From: Rhodospirillaceae bacterium
GTDB taxonomy: Bacteria; Pseudomonadota; Alphaproteobacteria; GCA-2731375
Direction: 5' to 3'
DNA: 64,000 nucleotides
Assembly: GCA_018660265.1 (NCBI GenBank)
Contig: JABJKS010000061.1
Coordinates: forward strand, 95,139-159,138
Below, one piece after another: positions 29,151 through 37,409 of the stretch. The position numbers and the translations under genes are program-made. Each line of letters begins with the position of its first letter. Position 1 is the stretch's first letter. A model generated the notes under the pieces. It saw nothing but the letters and a program-made list of their open reading frames with translations, made no database searches and was not told the DNA's origin.

Positions 29151-30053
29151 CCGCGAACGTAGTTTCGGATCGAGCACGTCGCGCACCGCATCACCGAACA
29201 TGTTAAAGGCGAATACGGCCAGGGTAATGGCTAAGCCAGGGAAAATGGCGACCCAGGGCGCGCTTTCGGCATATTCTTCCGCCCCGCCCTGTAGCATCAG
29301 ACCCCAGGCAGGCGTCGGTTCCTGCACACCAAGGCCCAGGTATGAGAGGGACGCTTCCAGCAAAATAGCCTGACCAACGAAAGTCGTCAGCATAATCAGG
29401 AACGGTGCCATGACGTTAGGCACCATATGGCGGAGGATAATGCGCTTGTGGGAAAAACCCATGGCGCGGGCGGCATCCACATAGGGGATTTCCCGAATTG
29501 CCAGGGCCGATGATCGCACCACCCGGGCGCATTGGGGAATAAACGGTATGGTAATGGCGATGATCACGTTCGATGTGCCTGTGCCAAGGATGGAGACCAC
29601 GGCCAGGGCCAGAATGATCAGGGGAAATGCCATGAAGACATCCATCACCCGCTGGAACAACAAATCAAACATCCCGCCGAAATAGGCTGATGCCACGCCA
29701 AGGACCAGGCCGGCAAAGGCCCCAATGAAGGCGCAGACAAAACCCACATATAACGCGGTGCGCGCACCATAGATAATGCGGGTCAATTGATCCCGGCCAA
29801 ATTGGTCCGTGCCCAGCCAATAAGTGCTGTTGGGTGCGGCCAGCATGAATTCAAAGTCGTTGGCTTCCGGATCATAGGGCGTGATGACATCGGCAAAAAC
29901 AGCCATGAAAACCATCGTAAGCACTACAAAAAGCCCCGCCGCGCCAAGGGGTTGGCGGCGCGCTAAACCCAGGGCGGATTTGTACCACGTACGCTGTTCG
30001 GTCAATTCTTCCAGTGTCGCAGGTGCGGAATTGGGAAGTTCAGATACAGTCAT
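29148..30053 (-). CDS. Peptide/nickel-type ABC transporter permease (DppC-like)
   Basis: LGTDQFGRDQLTRIIYGARTALYVG..., EAA motif REIPYVDAARAMGFSHKRIILRHMVPN. Confidence 0.88.
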   Translation of the reverse strand: MTVSELPNSAPATLEELTEQRTWYKSALGLARRQPLGAAGLFVVLTMVFMAVFADVITPYDPEANDFEFMLAAPNSTYWLGTDQFGRDQLTRIIYGARTALYVGFVCAFIGAFAGLVLGVASAYFGGMFDLLFQRVMDVFMAFPLIILALAVVSILGTGTSNVIIAITIPFIPQCARVVRSSALAIREIPYVDAARAMGFSHKRIILRHMVPNVMAPFLIMLTTFVGQAILLEASLSYLGLGVQEPTPAWGLMLQGGAEEYAESAPWVAIFPGLAITLAVFAFNMFGDAVRDVLDPKLRSR

Positions 30054-30065
30054 CTTCTCCGTCCC

Positions 30066-31037
30066 CTAACTATACCGAATGCGCGGATCCAGCCACGCAT
30101 AGAGGACATCAGTAAACAGATTGGTCAGAACGAAAATCAGAACCACCAACATAACCAATTGCTGGGTCAGAGTGAAATCATGATTGAGAACGGATTCAAC
30201 GAACAAACGCCCCAGACCATTTAGATTGAAGACTTGTTCCGTCACCACCAGACCGCCCATCAGGAAAGCAAATTCCAAGGTGATAATGGTGACCACGGGC
30301 AACATGGCGTTTTTTAGAGCATGGCGGTTGATGATGATTTTTTCCAACAGACCCTTGGCCCTGGCCGTGCGTACATAGTCTTCGCGCAAGACTTCCAACA
30401 GGGCGGATCGGGTCATGCGGGTTGCAACGGCGGAATAGCGATAGCCGGTCGCGACGGCGGGCCAGATCAGTTGCGCGAAATTCCCCAAGGGGTCTTCAAA
30501 TGGCGAGACATATTCTATGGGTGGCATCCAGGGTTCGCCAAACCAAGCCTGGGTTGTGAGTAACAGACCAAGGATGATCATGATGCCCAGCCAGAACGAG
30601 GGTATGGCAATGCCGGCGATGGAGAAGGTTCGAACGCAATAATCGATCCAGGTATTTTGTTTGATCGCCGATATGGTGCCTAAGGGTATGGCAATCAGCA
30701 CCGCGACCAAGGTCGCCATGATCGCCACTTGCAGTGATAATTGGAAGCGCAGGCCAATCTCGTAACCGATGGGACGGCCTGTCCACATGGACTCGCCCAG
30801 ATCAAAGGTCAGATAACCTGTAATAAAATCACCGAATTGAACATATAGCGGGTCGTTGAGGCCAATTTTGTCCTGACAGAGTTTGACCTCGGCCGGATCG
30901 GCATACAACCCGCTCCCGCCTAATCGAATTTCGCAGATATCACCTGGCACGGCGCGCAATAATAAGAAGACCAACACCGCGGCACCCAACAGGGTGGGAA
31001 TGGCAAGAAGCAACCGGGTGATGATGTATTTATACAC
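30066..31037 (-). CDS. Peptide/nickel-type ABC transporter permease (DppB-like)
   Basis: MYKYIITRLLLAIPTLLGAAVLVFLLLRAVPGD...LREDYVRTARAKGLLEKIIINRHALKNAMLPVVT. Confidence 0.88.
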   Translation of the reverse strand: MYKYIITRLLLAIPTLLGAAVLVFLLLRAVPGDICEIRLGGSGLYADPAEVKLCQDKIGLNDPLYVQFGDFITGYLTFDLGESMWTGRPIGYEIGLRFQLSLQVAIMATLVAVLIAIPLGTISAIKQNTWIDYCVRTFSIAGIAIPSFWLGIMIILGLLLTTQAWFGEPWMPPIEYVSPFEDPLGNFAQLIWPAVATGYRYSAVATRMTRSALLEVLREDYVRTARAKGLLEKIIINRHALKNAMLPVVTIITLEFAFLMGGLVVTEQVFNLNGLGRLFVESVLNHDFTLTQQLVMLVVLIFVLTNLFTDVLYAWLDPRIRYS

Positions 31038-31087
31038 AGATTTCGCGCCTTATAAAATTTTGGGTTATTCAATAAACTTAAATGTTG

Positions 31088-31121
31088 CCCGCCGCCCCGC
31101 AGTGAGAGTTGGGGCGGCGGG
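31088..31121 (-). promoter_or_regulatory. 11-bp GC hairpin between SBP and permease genes (probable mRNA stability/attenuation element)
   Basis: CCCGCCGCCCC-gcagtgagagtt-GGGGCGGCGGG, no T-run follows on the minus strand. Confidence 0.6.
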
Positions 31122-31145
31122 TTCCATTCATCGAGATTGGTCGGA

Positions 31146-32759
31146 CTATTTATCCAACCAGATGTTGTCCAAGGACACGTTCAGATAATGCGAAGGTGCT
31201 GTCTTCCAGCCCTTCACGTAGGAACGATGTGGGTTGATCTTGTACCACCACATGGTCAAAGCCATGTGCGCCTCTTCGTCCAGGATACGCTTTTCATAGG
31301 TGCGCATCATGGCCCGGACTTTCTTGGGATCTGCTTCCTGGTTCATCTTGTTGAAGAGATCTTCCAGAACGGGATCGGCATAACTGCCATAGTTGTTGCC
31401 GGCGCTGCCCAGGAACTTGGACACATCCACCAACGGGTTGATGACGGATTGGCAGTTGAAGTCGATGGAAACATCGAAATCTTTCTTCTTACGCAAGCTG
31501 TCAAAGAAGGGACCACTTGGCTTGACATCCTGTTTCACTTTCAGGCCGACTTTCCGCCATTGGTCAATCAACCATGTGCCCACCACCTTATAAGGCTGAT
31601 CGACACCGCGGTTCAGCAATGTGAAAGACATGCCTTCTTGGCCGGCTTCCTTCAACAAGCGCTTGGCCTCCGCCCTATTGGCTTTGATGTCGGGGCCGTA
31701 ACCAGCCAACTTCATCAATTCATCCTTGGTCGCTGCCAGTGGATGGTTGGGGAAGGCAATGCCGCCGACGGTTTTCACGATGGCGATCTTGGATAGGTAT
31801 TTAGAGCCCGACCACCGGTCCACTGCCAGGGACAACGCGCGGCGCACCCGTGCATCATCAAATGGTTTTTTCTTGTGGTTCGGGGTAAAGAACAATGCGC
31901 AGTTCCAATCACTTTCCTGCACCGTGATCTTGTCGCCCAGGGCCTTGACCAGATCGTCACGGGCCTTCGGTGGGAAACCGCGGAATTCGATATCTGCACG
32001 ACCGCCGCGAATGGCGTTCAGACGCGTCGCCATTTTCGGTGCTGAAATAGCTTTATAGCCATCCAGATAGGGTTTGCCGGCGTGATGATAGCCGTCATAA
32101 CGTGTGCCTTCGACAAAGGCACCCGGTTGATGCTGCACGAACTTGAAGGCACCGGAACCATTAACGTTCTTCATGTGCCAGCTGTAGCCGTGCTTGTCCA
32201 AATCGGCTTTCGAATAGACAAAGTTGAAGGGGGTTGCTACGGCCGGGATAAAGGCACCGGAGGCATACTTCAACTTGAACACAACGGTGGTGTCATTGGG
32301 GGCGGAGATTGAATCCACCATTTTGAAGAAAGCCTTGCGCGATGACGGTACGCCCTTGGGTGGGAATACGATCTTGTCGTAGGTCGCTTTGACGTCTTGC
32401 GCCGAGAGGGCGGCACCATTGTGGAATTTTACGCCCTTGCGGATCTTGAAGACATAAGTTTTGCCGTCATCGGTTGGATTGGGCACTGCGCCTTCGCAAA
32501 GATCGCAAACGAAATCCGTCGGTGAGGACGGGTTGTCCGGATTGATCCGGATCAGCAGGCTGTAGAATGGCCGGATCGGATGGATCATGCCAAACGTGGT
32601 TTCCTGATGCCCGTCGTAGGATGGAATTTTACTACCAACAACGATATTTAATACGCCGCCCTTTTTCGGCGTTTCCGCCTCTGCTGATAGGGTAAAGCCG
32701 GCACCAATCGCCACGCCAAGACCTATCATGGCGGCTTTTTTCAAGCCTTTGAATAGCAT
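31146..32759 (-). CDS. ABC transporter substrate-binding protein, family 5 (peptide/nickel type)
   Basis: Signal peptide; YVFKIRKGVKFHNGAALSAQDVKATYDKI...; lies in an oligopeptide ABC operon. Confidence 0.88.
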   Translation of the reverse strand: MLFKGLKKAAMIGLGVAIGAGFTLSAEAETPKKGGVLNIVVGSKIPSYDGHQETTFGMIHPIRPFYSLLIRINPDNPSSPTDFVCDLCEGAVPNPTDDGKTYVFKIRKGVKFHNGAALSAQDVKATYDKIVFPPKGVPSSRKAFFKMVDSISAPNDTTVVFKLKYASGAFIPAVATPFNFVYSKADLDKHGYSWHMKNVNGSGAFKFVQHQPGAFVEGTRYDGYHHAGKPYLDGYKAISAPKMATRLNAIRGGRADIEFRGFPPKARDDLVKALGDKITVQESDWNCALFFTPNHKKKPFDDARVRRALSLAVDRWSGSKYLSKIAIVKTVGGIAFPNHPLAATKDELMKLAGYGPDIKANRAEAKRLLKEAGQEGMSFTLLNRGVDQPYKVVGTWLIDQWRKVGLKVKQDVKPSGPFFDSLRKKKDFDVSIDFNCQSVINPLVDVSKFLGSAGNNYGSYADPVLEDLFNKMNQEADPKKVRAMMRTYEKRILDEEAHMALTMWWYKINPHRSYVKGWKTAPSHYLNVSLDNIWLDK

Positions 32760-32864
32760 TGTCTTTGCCTCCCGTTAACGTCGGCGTTGTGCAGCCGACA
32801 ATTCATGCGCCACCACGGCGCAATTCCTTAAATTATTATTTTACAACTAAGCACGAAATCTTAC

Positions 32865-33872
32865 TTACGAAACTTCTCCACATGCAACCCAATGTCCCGG
32901 GCGCATTTCCCGCAGCTCTGGCACCGGGCCGGAGCAGTTTTCGACTGCGACAGGGCAACGAGGATGAAAGACACAGCCTGACGGCGGGTTCATCGGGCTG
33001 GGCACCTCGCCCTTGACCAGATGATGTTTGCGGCCCGCCTCAATCGTCGGATCGGGCACCGGCACGGCATTCAACAAAGCCTGGGTATAGGGATGCAGCG
33101 GGTTATCGAATAATTCATCGCAGGGGGCCAGTTCAACGATCTTGCCCAAGTACATAACTGCAACCCGGTGGCACAGATGGCGCACCACCGAGAGATCGTG
33201 GGCGATAAATAAATAGGTTAGATCGAATTCCTCCCGCAGGTCTTCCAGCAGGTTGATCACCTGAGCCTGAATGGAGACATCCAGGGCCGAGACCGCTTCG
33301 TCGCAAATGATGAATTCCGGCTTCATGGACAGGGCCCGGGCGATGCCGACGCGTTGCCGCTGCCCGCCGGACATTTCATGCGGATAACGGTCCGCCATTT
33401 TCGGGCTCAGACCGCAAACCGTCAGCAGCTCGGCGATCCGTTTGGCGCGGTCTGCCGAATTGGGCTCTATGCCATGTACGGCCAGGGGCTCGCCGATAAT
33501 GTCACCGATTTTCATGCGGGGGTTTAGCGAGCTAAAGGGATCTTGAAAGATAACCTGTATCTTGCGCCGCATAGCGGCCAATTCGGCCCGTCCCATACGG
33601 TTAAGATCAGCGCCGTGATAGAGGATTTGGCCTGCGGTCGGTTTTTCCAGCTGTAGAATACAGCGCCCGGTGGTCGATTTTCCACAACCGGATTCTCCCA
33701 CCAGACCCAGCGTTTCGCCCGGCATGATGTCAAAGCTGATGCCGTCGACGGCCTTTACATGGGCGATGGTCCGTTGCACCAGCATGCCATCGGTGACCGG
33801 GAAATACATTTTTAGATCCCGAACCTGCAATAAAGGTTCGGCGGTCTGTGGTTCCGGCATGGTCATGCTCAT
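32865..33872 (-). CDS. Oligopeptide ABC transporter ATPase (DppF/OppF-like)
   Basis: [20 protein letters not shown]...[40 protein letters not shown]-terminal CVFHPRCP. Confidence 0.9.
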   Translation of the reverse strand: MSMTMPEPQTAEPLLQVRDLKMYFPVTDGMLVQRTIAHVKAVDGISFDIMPGETLGLVGESGCGKSTTGRCILQLEKPTAGQILYHGADLNRMGRAELAAMRRKIQVIFQDPFSSLNPRMKIGDIIGEPLAVHGIEPNSADRAKRIAELLTVCGLSPKMADRYPHEMSGGQRQRVGIARALSMKPEFIICDEAVSALDVSIQAQVINLLEDLREEFDLTYLFIAHDLSVVRHLCHRVAVMYLGKIVELAPCDELFDNPLHPYTQALLNAVPVPDPTIEAGRKHHLVKGEVPSPMNPPSGCVFHPRCPVAVENCSGPVPELREMRPGHWVACGEVS

Positions 33873-34864
33873 TATGCCGCCGCCCCTTTGTCCAATTCGT
33901 CCCGCTGCCAGCAGGCGGAACTGTGACCGTCATCCACCAATTCCAAATCCGGCCTTTCATGTTGGCAACGATCCACCGCATAGGGGCAGCGCGGCAGGAA
34001 AGCACAGCCCGCGCCCAATTGCGTCATGTCAGGTGGATGGCCAACGATAGGGATCAGGCGTTCCCCACGGGGCTGATCCAGTCGGGGTACGGATTTCAAC
34101 AACCCACGCGTATAGGGATGGCGGGGGCGATGATAAATGTCGGCTGATACACCGCTTTCAACGATGCGCCCGGCATACATCACATTGACCCGGTCCGCAT
34201 AACGGGCCACGACGCCAAGGTTATGGGTGATAATGATCAAGGCGACGCCCAGACGCCGGGTCAGATCCTTCATCAATTCCAGAATTTGCGCCTGAATGGT
34301 GACGTCCAAGGCGGTGGTCGGTTCATCCGCGATAATCAGTTTTGGATTGCAGGCCAGGGACATGGCGATCATCACCCGTTGGCGCATCCCGCCCGATAGG
34401 TGATGGGGATATTGCCGCAGGCGTCGCTGCGGTTCTGAAATGCCCACCAGACCCAGCAATTCAACCGCACGCGTTTGGGAATCTTCCCTATTGGTGCCCA
34501 GATGCTGTTCAAGGGTTTCAGTCAACTGCCGGCCAATGCTGAGGACCGGGTTCAACGAGGTCATGGGTTCCTGGAACACCATGCCAATATCCCGGCCCCG
34601 TACCTTGCGAATGCCTTCTTCGTCCAGCCCCAGCAGGTCCTGGCCGTCGAATATTATTTTGCCACCCATGATGCGGCCCGGCGGATCGGGGATTAAGCGC
34701 AAAATAGACAGTGCGGATACGGACTTGCCGGAACCGGACTCGCCAACAATGGCAACCGTCTCGCCCGCATCTACGGTATAGCTGATGCCATCAACGGCAC
34801 GCACAATGCCTTCGGACGTGAAGAACTGGACCTGCAGGTCCGCGATCTCTAACAGACTCGCCAA
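33872..34864 (-). CDS. Oligopeptide ABC transporter ATPase (DppD/OppD-like)
   Basis: [20 protein letters not shown]...[34 protein letters not shown]; probable TTG start at 34864 behind a G8 tract; the longer ORF-track N-terminus is not domain-like. Confidence 0.85.
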   Translation of the reverse strand: MASLLEIADLQVQFFTSEGIVRAVDGISYTVDAGETVAIVGESGSGKSVSALSILRLIPDPPGRIMGGKIIFDGQDLLGLDEEGIRKVRGRDIGMVFQEPMTSLNPVLSIGRQLTETLEQHLGTNREDSQTRAVELLGLVGISEPQRRLRQYPHHLSGGMRQRVMIAMSLACNPKLIIADEPTTALDVTIQAQILELMKDLTRRLGVALIIITHNLGVVARYADRVNVMYAGRIVESGVSADIYHRPRHPYTRGLLKSVPRLDQPRGERLIPIVGHPPDMTQLGAGCAFLPRCPYAVDRCQHERPDLELVDDGHSSACWQRDELDKGAAA

Positions 34865-35148
34865 ACTAATATCCCCCCCCAAAAAAGGGTCATTTATCGC
34901 GGCGGAGGTCTTTGCCCCCAATGCTTCACGAAACCTTTTACGCTGGCTATTTAATAGACCTATAGCGGCGGGCACAACAAATATCAGTGCAAGTAGAGAC
35001 GATATGTCCCAGCAACTTAGACTTGACCCAATCCGCCAAGCGGGGCTTATCAAGGGCATGAATAGGCCCGTGCATGGGTAAACTGAAGATATCGGCCTTG
35101 GATTCCACCTTGAATTCGGGGCCTGACCGCAATAGACAGGAGTATGCA

Positions 35149-35961
35149 ATGCTAAAGCGTTACGCTGAGAAATATCCCGCTTTTGAATATGACAGCCCTT
35201 CCGAGCGCGTCCTGCGCATCACATTCAACAAGCCGGAGACGTATAATTCACTCGATTCTGACGGCCATCGTCAACTGGCATATATCTGGCGTGAGATTGA
35301 TGAAGATGCGGATGTCAGTTGCGTTATTCTGGCCGCCAAGGGCAAGGCATTCTCCTCGGGCGGTGATTTCTCCATGATTCAGAAAAACATCGAGAACTGG
35401 AATGACACGGTCGGTGCCTGGAAAGAGGCGCGCGATTTGGTTTACAACATCATCAATTGTTCCAAACCGATCATCTCCGCCGTTAATGGTGTCGCAGTCG
35501 GTGCCGGTCTGGTAGCCGCCCTTTTGGCCGACATCTCCATCATCGCCAAATCCGCCCGCGTGCTGGACGGTCATGTGCGTCTGGGCGTCGCCGCCGGCGA
35601 TGTGGCCTGCATCAACTGGGTCATCCTGGCAGGCATGGCCAAGGCCAAGTATCACCTGCTGACGAACGAGCCTGTATTTGGTGAAGAGGCCGAACGCATG
35701 GGCCTGTTCTCGCTCTGCACCGAAGATGACGCCCTGACGGCGAAGTCAGAGGAAGTCGCCAAGACCCTGGCCGATGGCGCGCCGAATGCCATTCGCTGGA
35801 CCAAATTGGCTTTGAACAACTGGTATCGTATGGCCATGCCCACGTTCGAGAATTCCCTGGCTTTGGAAATGCTCGGCTTCAAGGGACCCGAGGCTCAGGA
35901 AGGTCTGGCGGCCCATCTGGAAAAACGTCAGCCCAACTTCGACAAACATTCGCCCCTATAG
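35149..35961 (+). CDS. Enoyl-CoA hydratase/isomerase family protein
   Basis: VLRITFNKPETYNSLDSDGHRQLAYIWREIDED...GKAFSSGGDFSMI...SAVNGVAVGAGLVAALLADI. Confidence 0.87.
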   Translation: MLKRYAEKYPAFEYDSPSERVLRITFNKPETYNSLDSDGHRQLAYIWREIDEDADVSCVILAAKGKAFSSGGDFSMIQKNIENWNDTVGAWKEARDLVYNIINCSKPIISAVNGVAVGAGLVAALLADISIIAKSARVLDGHVRLGVAAGDVACINWVILAGMAKAKYHLLTNEPVFGEEAERMGLFSLCTEDDALTAKSEEVAKTLADGAPNAIRWTKLALNNWYRMAMPTFENSLALEMLGFKGPEAQEGLAAHLEKRQPNFDKHSPL

Positions 35962-35976
35962 GCGGACACAATTGCT

Positions 35977-36022
35977 GCCGCCCCGAACGGTCTGTGATGA
36001 TCGTTCGGGGCGGCATTTTTTA
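35977..36022 (+). terminator. Rho-independent terminator after the enoyl-CoA hydratase gene
   Basis: GCCGCCCCGAACG-gtctgtgatgat-CGTTCGGGGCGGC-attttttat. Confidence 0.88.
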
Positions 36023-36027
36023 TGTGC

Positions 36028-36292
36028 CTAGACCACGTTCGTAGAACATAGACCCGTTTGACCGTACTTCCCATCGTCGTGGCTAGGCGAAGGGTGCCGA
36101 TCGTAGTGGGGCTACGGACAAGACCTTCAACGACGCCACGGCGTTGGGAAGCACGGCCTTCGGTGGCGCGTGGAGACCATTCGGATGCGTTATTTTGCTT
36201 GCCCGTAGTCCCACTACGACCGGCGCAATATGCCTACCCGAATGGCCTCCACACACCATCAAACGGATCTATGTTCTACGAATGTGGTCTAG
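36028..36292. mobile_element. MITE-like element with 33-bp terminal inverted repeats
   Basis: Left CTAGACCACGTTCGTAGAACATAGACCCGTTTG (36028-36060); right CAAACGGATCTATGTTCTACGAATGTGGTCTAG (36260-36292); 31/33 complementary; no coding capacity for a transposase. Confidence 0.75.
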
Positions 36293-37180
36293 TTCCAGGG
36301 TAATCCATTCACCGATCTGCCGCCGCCGTCGCAGGAACAGTCCCTGGTCGCGATAGATGGAACGGACTTGGGCATCCTGTTTCGCCAGCAATCCCGAAAG
36401 CACAACACGGCCACCCGGTGCCAAATGGGCGGCGATGGCGGGGGCCAGGCGTTGCAGGGGGCGGGCCAGGATATTCGCCACAATCAGATCATAGGGCGCG
36501 CGGCTGGACAGTGCCGGATGGGCAAAGCCATCGGCCAGGACGCCTTTGATCCATGGGTGGAGGTGATTGCCGCGGCTGTTTTCGCGGGTTACGGCAACGG
36601 CCCATGGATCGATGTCCGAGGCGACAACAGGAACCCGCCACAATCGCGCCATGGCCAGGGCCAGGACGCCCGCTCCACAGCCTAAATCCAGCGGCCGTTG
36701 AAATTTCCGAACCTTGCCCAGGCGATCCAGGGCCAGCAGGCAGCCATAGGTCGTCTCATGCTTGCCGTTGCCAAAGGCGCGCCCGGCCTCAACTTCCAAT
36801 GCCATTGCGCCCGCCGGCGATTTACCTCGGTCATGGGCACCATGGACAAAGAACCGCCCCGCGTGGACCGGGGGCAGGGCATGCAGGGCATGGGTAACCC
36901 AATCCCGATCGGGCAAAGCCACCAGACTAAGGCCGGGGACCGCCATATCCATGCTGCTGGCCGCCAGGGCGACGCGGGCTTCCAGAACCAGCTGATCTAC
37001 GGGCGGGGCGAATAGAACCTCGATTTTCCAGAGGGCGCCGCCCTCCACTTCGCCGCCTTGAATTTCAAAACTGGAACTGGCCAGGGCTTCCATGCCGGGC
37101 GCTTCGTTCAGGGCTTCGTCGAACGCCGCGATGGCCTGTGGCGGCACCACGACGCAGGCCTGCCAGATTTCGTCTGTCAT
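36269..37180 (-). CDS. prmA: Ribosomal protein L11 methyltransferase
   Basis: GRAFGNGKHETTYGCLLALDRLGK...PLDLGCGAGVLALAMARLWRVPVVASDIDPWAV...NILARPLQRLAP; stop codon lies in the MITE-like TIR. Confidence 0.85.
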   Translation of the reverse strand: MTDEIWQACVVVPPQAIAAFDEALNEAPGMEALASSSFEIQGGEVEGGALWKIEVLFAPPVDQLVLEARVALAASSMDMAVPGLSLVALPDRDWVTHALHALPPVHAGRFFVHGAHDRGKSPAGAMALEVEAGRAFGNGKHETTYGCLLALDRLGKVRKFQRPLDLGCGAGVLALAMARLWRVPVVASDIDPWAVAVTRENSRGNHLHPWIKGVLADGFAHPALSSRAPYDLIVANILARPLQRLAPAIAAHLAPGGRVVLSGLLAKQDAQVRSIYRDQGLFLRRRRQIGEWITLELDHIRRT

Positions 37181-37259
37181 GCTTCGCGCGCCAACCTAAA
37201 ACTCTGGTCGCACCGTGAAAGGTCAAGGCGGCTAGAACTTCGTCTACTCAAGCGAAAGA

Positions 37260-37345
37260 TCTGGATGCCCGTGTCAAGCACGGGCATGACGTCTTGGATA
37301 ATGGTTCGTGAGCTTCCCGTCATTACCGGACTTGATCCGGTAATC
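37260..37345. repeat. Pair of palindromic repeats of the alphaproteobacterial genome-repeat type
   Basis: TGCCCGTGTCAAGCACGGGCA (37266-37286) and ATTACCGGACTTGATCCGGTAAT (37322-37344), intergenic between the helicase and prmA genes. Confidence 0.75.
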
Positions 37346-37409
37346 CATGTCACCGCACGCTTGGAACTTTGGTGATTGGCCAGGTATGTTGAAATTTGGC
37401 GTTTCCGTA

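Noticed and set aside
34865-35149. N-terminal extension of the DppD-like ATPase in the ORF track
   Set aside because: Extension lacks domain resemblance and overlaps the divergent enoyl-CoA hydratase start region; a TTG with strong SD at 34864 gives the expected N-terminus.
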